Source: Actinomycetes bacterium (GTDB lineage: Bacteria > Actinomycetota > Acidimicrobiia > Acidimicrobiales > Bog-793). From it: a DNA stretch of 10,818 nt. The DNA lies in assembly GCA_021823365.1 (NCBI GenBank), contig JAKAOD010000061.1, positions 1 to 10,818 of the forward strand. The letters are read 5' to 3'. Shown piece by piece: positions 7,285 through 10,818 of the stretch (position 1 is the stretch's first letter; each line of letters opens with the position of its first letter). The notes beneath the pieces are model-generated. The model was not told the DNA's origin. It was given only the letters and a program-made list of their open reading frames with translations, and searched no databases. The translations under genes were made by a program, and so were the position numbers.

Positions 7285-8198
7285 GCACCCCCGCCCGCCT
7301 CCGGCCTCCTGCGCACGAGGCGACACCCGCCGAGCGCGACGCGGCGATCGACGAGCGGCTCACGCGGCTCGAGACGGTGCTCACCCGGATCGGGCGCGTC
7401 GTCGTGGCGTTCAGCGGAGGGGCGGACTCGGCGTTCCTCGCCTGTGTCGCGAACCGTGCCCTCGGGCCGGCGCAGGCGCTCTGCGTGACCGCGGTGTCGC
7501 CCTCCCTCGCCGCCGGCGAGGAGCTGCACTGCCGCGCGCTCGCCGCAGAGTGGGAGCTCCGATGGCAGACGGTCGAGACGGCCGAGATGACAGATCCTCG
7601 CTACGTCGCGAACGGCGCGGACCGCTGCGCGCGCTGCAAGGACGCGCTGATGGCCGCCCTCGCTCCCGTCGCCGCAGCCGAGTCGGCGACCGTGGTGCTC
7701 GGGGTGAACACCGACGACCTCGGGGACTTCCGCCCGGGTCAGTCCGCCGCCGCCGCCGCCGGGGCGCGCTTCCCACTCGTCGAGGCGGGCCTTTCCAAGC
7801 CCGACGTGCGGGCGCTGTCCAGGCGGCTCGGACTGCGAACGTGGGACCGTCCCGCCGGTGCGTGCCTCGCCTCGCGCCTCCCCTACGGCACGCCCGTCAG
7901 CGCGCCCACCTTGCGCGCGGTCGACGCGGCGGAGTCGGGGCTCCGGGCGCTCGGGCTGAGCGAGCTCCGGGTGCGCCACCACGGCGCCGTCGCCCGGGTC
8001 GAAGTCGCCGAGCGTGAGCTCGCGCTGGTCTGGTCGCGCCGCGCCGAGGTGGTCGCCGCGGTGAAGGCCGCCGGGTACGAGATCGTCTCGCTCGATCTCG
8101 AAGGGTTCCGCTCCGGGAGCTTGAACAGGCTGCTCAGGCGCACGCCCCCGGCCAACGGATCAGCGACGGTCCGTGCGGGGGATCTGCCAGCCCGCTGA
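7281..8198 (+). CDS. larE: ATP-dependent sulfur transferase LarE
   Basis: PP-loop enzyme that adenylates a pyridinium carboxylate and inserts sulfur during synthesis of the nickel-pincer nucleotide cofactor of lactate racemase and related LarA enzymes. ATG 7281 overlaps the hemQ stop (ATGA), and the product is 305 aa. The PP-loop is SGGADS (45-50). GDFRPGQSAA (148-157) and the C-terminal GYEIVSLDLEGFRSGSLNRLL are family hallmarks. Cys195 in GACLASRLPYG is at the position of the sacrificial cysteine of Lactobacillus LarE. Cys116 and Cys119 (RCARCK) add two more, the arrangement proposed to hold a [4Fe-4S] cluster in recycling LarE enzymes. The first ~25 residues precede the domain. larA, larB and larC are absent here. 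Its last 39 bp overlap the convergent small Cys-rich gene. Confidence 0.92.
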   Translation: MSTPARLRPPAHEATPAERDAAIDERLTRLETVLTRIGRVVVAFSGGADSAFLACVANRALGPAQALCVTAVSPSLAAGEELHCRALAAEWELRWQTVETAEMTDPRYVANGADRCARCKDALMAALAPVAAAESATVVLGVNTDDLGDFRPGQSAAAAAGARFPLVEAGLSKPDVRALSRRLGLRTWDRPAGACLASRLPYGTPVSAPTLRAVDAAESGLRALGLSELRVRHHGAVARVEVAERELALVWSRRAEVVAAVKAAGYEIVSLDLEGFRSGSLNRLLRRTPPANGSATVRAGDLPAR

Positions 8199-8354
8199 CG
8201 ACACGCGTCGGGCCTCGAAGAACACGCAGCCCTCCGGGCAGGCGAACGGGATGGCTTCGTTGGCCCCGAGCTTGCAACGCTCGAGCTTCTCCCCGGTGCG
8301 GGTGCTCTGCATGACGTAATGGCGGCACTCGGTGTTCACGGCCACGGGGGCCAT
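8160..8354 (-). CDS. Small four-cysteine protein of unknown function
   Basis: 64 aa with Cys10, Cys27, Cys39 and Cys43. The core reads CRHYVMQST, ERCKLGANE and PFACPEGCVFFE. I recognise this as the kind of short conserved hypothetical found in actinobacterial genomes but know no function. Four spaced cysteines suggest a zinc or iron-sulfur site. Codon content is protein-like, and the frame ends within the larE 3' end (39-bp antisense overlap). ATG 8354 has no clear Shine-Dalgarno; an in-frame GTG shortly after it is an alternative. Reading further upstream would pass through the 11-bp tandem repeats, which is unlikely to be coding. It diverges from the Nudix gene across that repeat array. Confidence 0.7.
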   Translation of the reverse strand: MAPVAVNTECRHYVMQSTRTGEKLERCKLGANEAIPFACPEGCVFFEARRVSSAGWQIPRTDRR

Positions 8355-8380
8355 TGTTGTCGCTGCGGCGCCCGCCGTGG

Positions 8381-8491
8381 CGTCGGGGAGGCGTCGGGGA
8401 GGCGCCCGCCGCGGCGTCGGGGAGGCGTCGGGGAGCCGTCGGGGAGCCGTCGGGGAGCCGTCGGGGAGCCGTCGGGGAGCCGTCGGGGAGG
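8381..8491. repeat. 11-bp tandem repeat array between divergent genes
   Basis: Nine units of cgtcggggagS (S is c or g) occur: two at 8381-8402, a 12-bp interruption (8403-8414), then seven contiguous at 8415-8491. The middle five (8426-8480) end in c and are identical. The period is close to one helical turn of DNA. The array fills the space between the Cys-rich gene start (8354, minus) and the Nudix -10 (8495, plus), so it covers where the -35 of either promoter would lie. Because 11 is not a multiple of three it reads as different peptides in all frames and is not coding. It could be a regulator-binding array or a slippage-prone minisatellite. Confidence 0.95.
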
Positions 8492-8494
8492 CGG

Positions 8495-8500
8495 TAGCGT
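8495..8500 (+). promoter_or_regulatory. Candidate -10 box of a leaderless Nudix transcript
   Basis: TAGCGT lies 6 nt before the GTG start at 8507, so transcription would start at the start codon. The -35 position for a 17-bp spacer (8472-8477) falls in a repeat unit and reads TCGGGG, far from TTGACA. This suggests help from a factor binding the repeats. Confidence 0.45.
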
Positions 8501-8506
8501 CGAATC

Positions 8507-9208
8507 GTGGAGCAGAGGGACCCGGCCGTGCCGACCCGCACGCTGCTGCGGTGGGCGGAGAGCCTTGCGGCGACCGCGCGTACCGGCCTCGGCTTCTCGA
8601 CGAGCCTCTACGAGCGGGAGCGGTTCGAGGAGATCCTGCGAGTCGCGGCCGACATCCGCACGGCGGCCTCCGCGGACCCCCGGGCGCCGGAGGACGCGGA
8701 GGGGATCGTCTCGGAGTGGCTGTCCCAGGTCGGAGAGGGCGTGCCCGGGTACGTCACGCCGAAGGTCGCCGTGGGGGCCGCCGTCGGCAACGAGCGGGGT
8801 GAGCTCCTGCTCATCCAGCGGTCGGACTCGGGGGCGTGGCTGTACCCGACCGGCTGGTGCGACGTCGGCTACTCGGCCGCCGAGGTCGTCGTGAAGGAGG
8901 TGCGGGAAGAGACGGGAATCGAGGCCGAGCCGATCCGGCTCATCGCGGTGCTCGACGGATTGCGGCTCGGGTTCTCGCGGATCCCGCTCTACTCGCTCGT
9001 CTTCCATTGCAGGGCCGTCGGCGGGACTCTCCAGGCGCACCCGCTCGAGTGTCTCGACGTCGGCTGGTTCAGCCCGGGCCGGCTCCCCTCGCCGCTCGTC
9101 GGCTACGAGCGCTGGGGTGACTCCGTCTTCGCCGCGATCCGAGGCGAGCAACGGGACGTTCTCTACGACCGCGTACGCGAGCCGTTGTGGCGGGAACCGG
9201 CGATCTGA
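8507..9208 (+). CDS. Nudix hydrolase with NUDIX_N domain (nucleoside-diphosphate-X hydrolase)
   Basis: Hydrolyses nucleoside diphosphates linked to another group, probably ADP-ribose-like or sugar nucleotides; the exact substrate cannot be read. The N-terminal ~50 residues (LLRWAESLAATARTGLGF, then YERERFEEILRVAADI) match the helical domain Pfam calls Hydrolase of X-linked nucleoside diphosphate N-terminal. The Nudix box runs 116-138 (GWCDVGYSAAE, then KEVREETGI). Metal-binding Glu134/Glu135 are present, but the first box Glu is Tyr122 and the Arg of REU is Lys130. The GTG start is leaderless by position, and the 233 aa length is usual for the type. The last 22 bp overlap the GNAT gene, so the two are probably co-expressed. 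Confidence 0.88.
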   Translation: MEQRDPAVPTRTLLRWAESLAATARTGLGFSTSLYERERFEEILRVAADIRTAASADPRAPEDAEGIVSEWLSQVGEGVPGYVTPKVAVGAAVGNERGELLLIQRSDSGAWLYPTGWCDVGYSAAEVVVKEVREETGIEAEPIRLIAVLDGLRLGFSRIPLYSLVFHCRAVGGTLQAHPLECLDVGWFSPGRLPSPLVGYERWGDSVFAAIRGEQRDVLYDRVREPLWREPAI

Positions 9209-9639
9209 CCGTCGAGGAGGTGTCCCGGGTCGACGACGGCCTCGTCGCCGCGCTCGCAGGGCTCGTCCCGCAGCTGTCGCGGAGCGCGCCGGCACCGGGT
9301 GCCGCCGAGCTCGATGCGATCGTGCGATCGCCGGCGACCGCCCTGCTCGTCGCCCGCGACCGTGAAGGGCGCGTGGTGGGATCGCTCACGCTCGCCGTCT
9401 TCCGGATCCCGACCGGCGTGCGCGCGTGGATCGAGGACGTCGTGGTCGACGGCGCCGCACGAGGGCGCGGTGTCGGCGCCGCGCTGGTGATGGCCGCGCT
9501 GGAACGTGCCGAGGCGGCAGGGGCGCGTACGGTGGACCTCACCTCCCGACCCGACCGCGAGGCGGCGAACCGGCTCTACGTCCGGATGGGGTTCGCGCCG
9601 CGCTCGACCAACGTGTACCGCTACACCTCGCCCGGCTGA
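9187..9639 (+). CDS. GNAT-family N-acetyltransferase
   Basis: Acetyl-CoA-dependent acetyltransferase; acceptor unknown. 150 aa. Motif A is IEDVVVDGAARGRGVGAALV (82-101), with the RGRGVGA pyrophosphate loop at 92-98. Motif B is DREAANRLYVRMGFAPR (123-139), ending in a typical NVYRY strand. The GTG start at 9187 lies inside the Nudix gene and has no strong Shine-Dalgarno, which suggests translational coupling. Pairing with a Nudix enzyme might mean detoxification or salvage, but this is speculative. It ends 13 bp before the convergent HNH gene. Confidence 0.88.
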   Translation: MAGTGDLTVEEVSRVDDGLVAALAGLVPQLSRSAPAPGAAELDAIVRSPATALLVARDREGRVVGSLTLAVFRIPTGVRAWIEDVVVDGAARGRGVGAALVMAALERAEAAGARTVDLTSRPDREAANRLYVRMGFAPRSTNVYRYTSPG

Positions 9640-9652
9640 TCGGGCCGCCGTC

Positions 9653-10818
9653 CTACGGCAATCCCCCTGCAGGCGGGGCGCGCCCCGTCGGCCCCTGGCC
9701 CGAAGACGGCTCCTCCGCCCTCTGCGTCCGTGCCCCAGGGGCACGCGCTCGTGCCTTCGGGCCCAGCAGTCCGGCCCGCCGCTCCCGCTCGGTCTTCTCT
9801 GCGTGGCAGCGGTGGCAGCGCGACACCACATTCGAGATCGAGGTCCGCCCTGTGCGGGCGACAGGAACCTCGTGATCCCTCTCGAGCCCCACCGTGCTCT
9901 TGCACTCGGTGCACGCTTTGCCGGTGAAATCCGGGACGGGACCCAGATCGAGCGCGGTGCGAAGCTCCGCTGTGTACTTGCGCCCGACGTGGCAGATCTT
10001 CTGGATGTCCGCCCCGTCGTGAAGGACGACCTTCAAGAACGCATCCTTCGAGAGCTCTTTCGCGAGCTCGACGGGGATCGGTCCGCCGCCGATCAGGTGG
10101 CAGGGCTCGCCCGCATGGGCGTGACCGCGCCGCCACGCGAACAGGTCGCAGACGATGACGAGGTCGGTCGCGCCCTTCGCAGCGCTGCCGCCGTCCGACA
10201 CCAGCACGAGAGCGTCGGCGGCGTGGGCCTCGAACCGCTCGGCCCTCTGCTCCTGCATCGCCGTGCGCCGGAGCCGAGCTGCCTCGCGTTCGATCCGGCT
10301 CACCAGGGGGATCCCGGTCTCTGGCGGCAATGCCCCGTCGAAGCAGACCATGCCGAGGCCGTCTTTCCAGTGTCGGAAGCGGCGGGACGCCACCTGCCGG
10401 CGGTGGAGAGCTGTGACTGGGATCGAGGCCAGCCGCCGCTCCCGCGCCTCGTCACGGAGGGTCGTGAGGTCACCTGCCTTCGCGGCTTCCAACAGGGCGG
10501 CTTCTTCACCGGGGAGCTCCGCGACGGCCTTGGTGATCTCGGCGGCCTGGAGGATCGAGACCTCGCCCGCCAGTAGGGCGTCTCTGGTCGCCCGGCAGCC
10601 CTCCAGAGAGGCTGCCGTCGCAAGGGCGTCTCTCGCCTGGCGCCGGGTCGTCCCGGCCTGGCGGGCCACCCAGTGCGCGGGATCCGCGACGCCCGCCTTC
10701 CTGTGGGCGTCGCAGGCGACCGCCCGCGCGCCTGCCAGGAGCCGTGCCGCCGCGCATGCCTTCTCGACTCGCGCGAGCTCCTCTGCGAGCCGGGTGCAGT
10801 CGGCAGGCGAGTAGCAGC
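9653..10818 (-). CDS. DUF222 / HNH endonuclease-domain protein (13E12-like), 5' end outside window
   Basis: The frame stays open to the window edge (10816), adding 49 residues before the GTG at 10669, so that GTG is probably internal; 387 residues are visible. The N-terminal part (ELARVEKACAAARLLAGARA, then AHRKAGVADPAHWVARQAG) and the GEVSILQAAEI segment are typical of DUF222. The C-terminal HNH domain has zinc cysteines CTEC and CHRC around the ERDHEVPV histidine, the SNVVS asparagine and CHAEK. Counting from the 10669 codon these are Cys253/256, His266, Asn280, Cys285/288 and His289. The final ~40 residues are a basic Pro/Ala tail. Such proteins are multicopy in actinobacteria; mobility and target are unproven. 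No terminal repeats of an insertion sequence are visible. Confidence 0.88.
   Translation of the reverse strand, partial: CYSPADCTRLAEELARVEKACAAARLLAGARAVACDAHRKAGVADPAHWVARQAGTTRRQARDALATAASLEGCRATRDALLAGEVSILQAAEITKAVAELPGEEAALLEAAKAGDLTTLRDEARERRLASIPVTALHRRQVASRRFRHWKDGLGMVCFDGALPPETGIPLVSRIEREAARLRRTAMQEQRAERFEAHAADALVLVSDGGSAAKGATDLVIVCDLFAWRRGHAHAGEPCHLIGGGPIPVELAKELSKDAFLKVVLHDGADIQKICHVGRKYTAELRTALDLGPVPDFTGKACTECKSTVGLERDHEVPVARTGRTSISNVVSRCHRCHAEKTERERRAGLLGPKARARAPGARTQRAEEPSSGQGPTGRAPPAGGLP

Noticed and set aside
8381..8491. CRISPR array or coding repeat
   Set aside because: Units are 11 bp, contiguous and without spacers, and the period is not a multiple of three, so neither a CRISPR nor an in-frame protein repeat fits.
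9506..10576. Plus-strand frame opposite the HNH gene
   Set aside because: The minus strand carries clear DUF222 and HNH motifs; the plus frame has none.
9653..10818. Insertion sequence or prophage containing the HNH gene
   Set aside because: No transposase, integrase, terminal inverted repeats or phage genes are visible; the gene converges normally on the GNAT gene with a 13-bp gap.

Overview
The window is a dense, very GC-rich bacterial chromosome segment with short intergenic gaps, many GTG starts and start/stop overlaps. Several markers point to Actinomycetota: a CysO-type sulfur carrier, GT81 glucosyl-3-phosphoglycerate synthase (GpgS), a stand-alone CIRCE-controlled groEL, ChdC/HemQ (coproporphyrin-dependent haem pathway) and a DUF222-HNH endonuclease. 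A non-model class such as Acidimicrobiia is possible, but this is inferred from gene content only.

Layout. (1) 1-661: 3' part of a cystathionine gamma-synthase/lyase gene (+). (2) 665-2891: gpgS then otsA on the minus strand, converging on metB with a 3-bp gap. (3) 2892-3090: divergent control region with a candidate promoter and an S-box (SAM-I-like) riboswitch whose closing stem overlaps the thrC Shine-Dalgarno. (4) 3091-4640: thrC and a CysO-like carrier in a 10-bp overlapping operon. (5) 4641-4860: candidate terminator, groEL promoter, CIRCE operator and a 9-bp repeat in the leader. (6) 4861-6483: groEL without groES. (7) 6484-8198: hemQ-larE, coupled by ATGA, behind a possible leaderless upstream ORF. 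(8) 8160-8354: a four-cysteine miniprotein on the minus strand, antisense to the larE 3' end. (9) 8381-8491: nine 11-bp tandem repeats between divergent genes. (10) 8507-9639: Nudix hydrolase and GNAT acetyltransferase, overlapping. (11) 9653 to the window end: DUF222-HNH endonuclease on the minus strand, 5' end outside the window.

How the genes may work together. metB, the SAM riboswitch, thrC and the CysO-like carrier all lie at the homoserine/sulfur branch of amino-acid metabolism. A SAM-sensing leader is unexpected for an ordinary threonine synthase but fits a sulfur-assimilation operon. The best candidate for an undescribed system is therefore a SAM-repressed pairing of a threonine-synthase-fold PLP enzyme with a thiocarboxylate carrier, analogous to CysM/CysO. 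This is a hypothesis; plain threonine synthesis with a neighbouring carrier remains possible. gpgS and otsA both add glucose from a nucleotide sugar and suggest compatible-solute or polysaccharide synthesis. hemQ and larE are cofactor-maturation genes expressed together.
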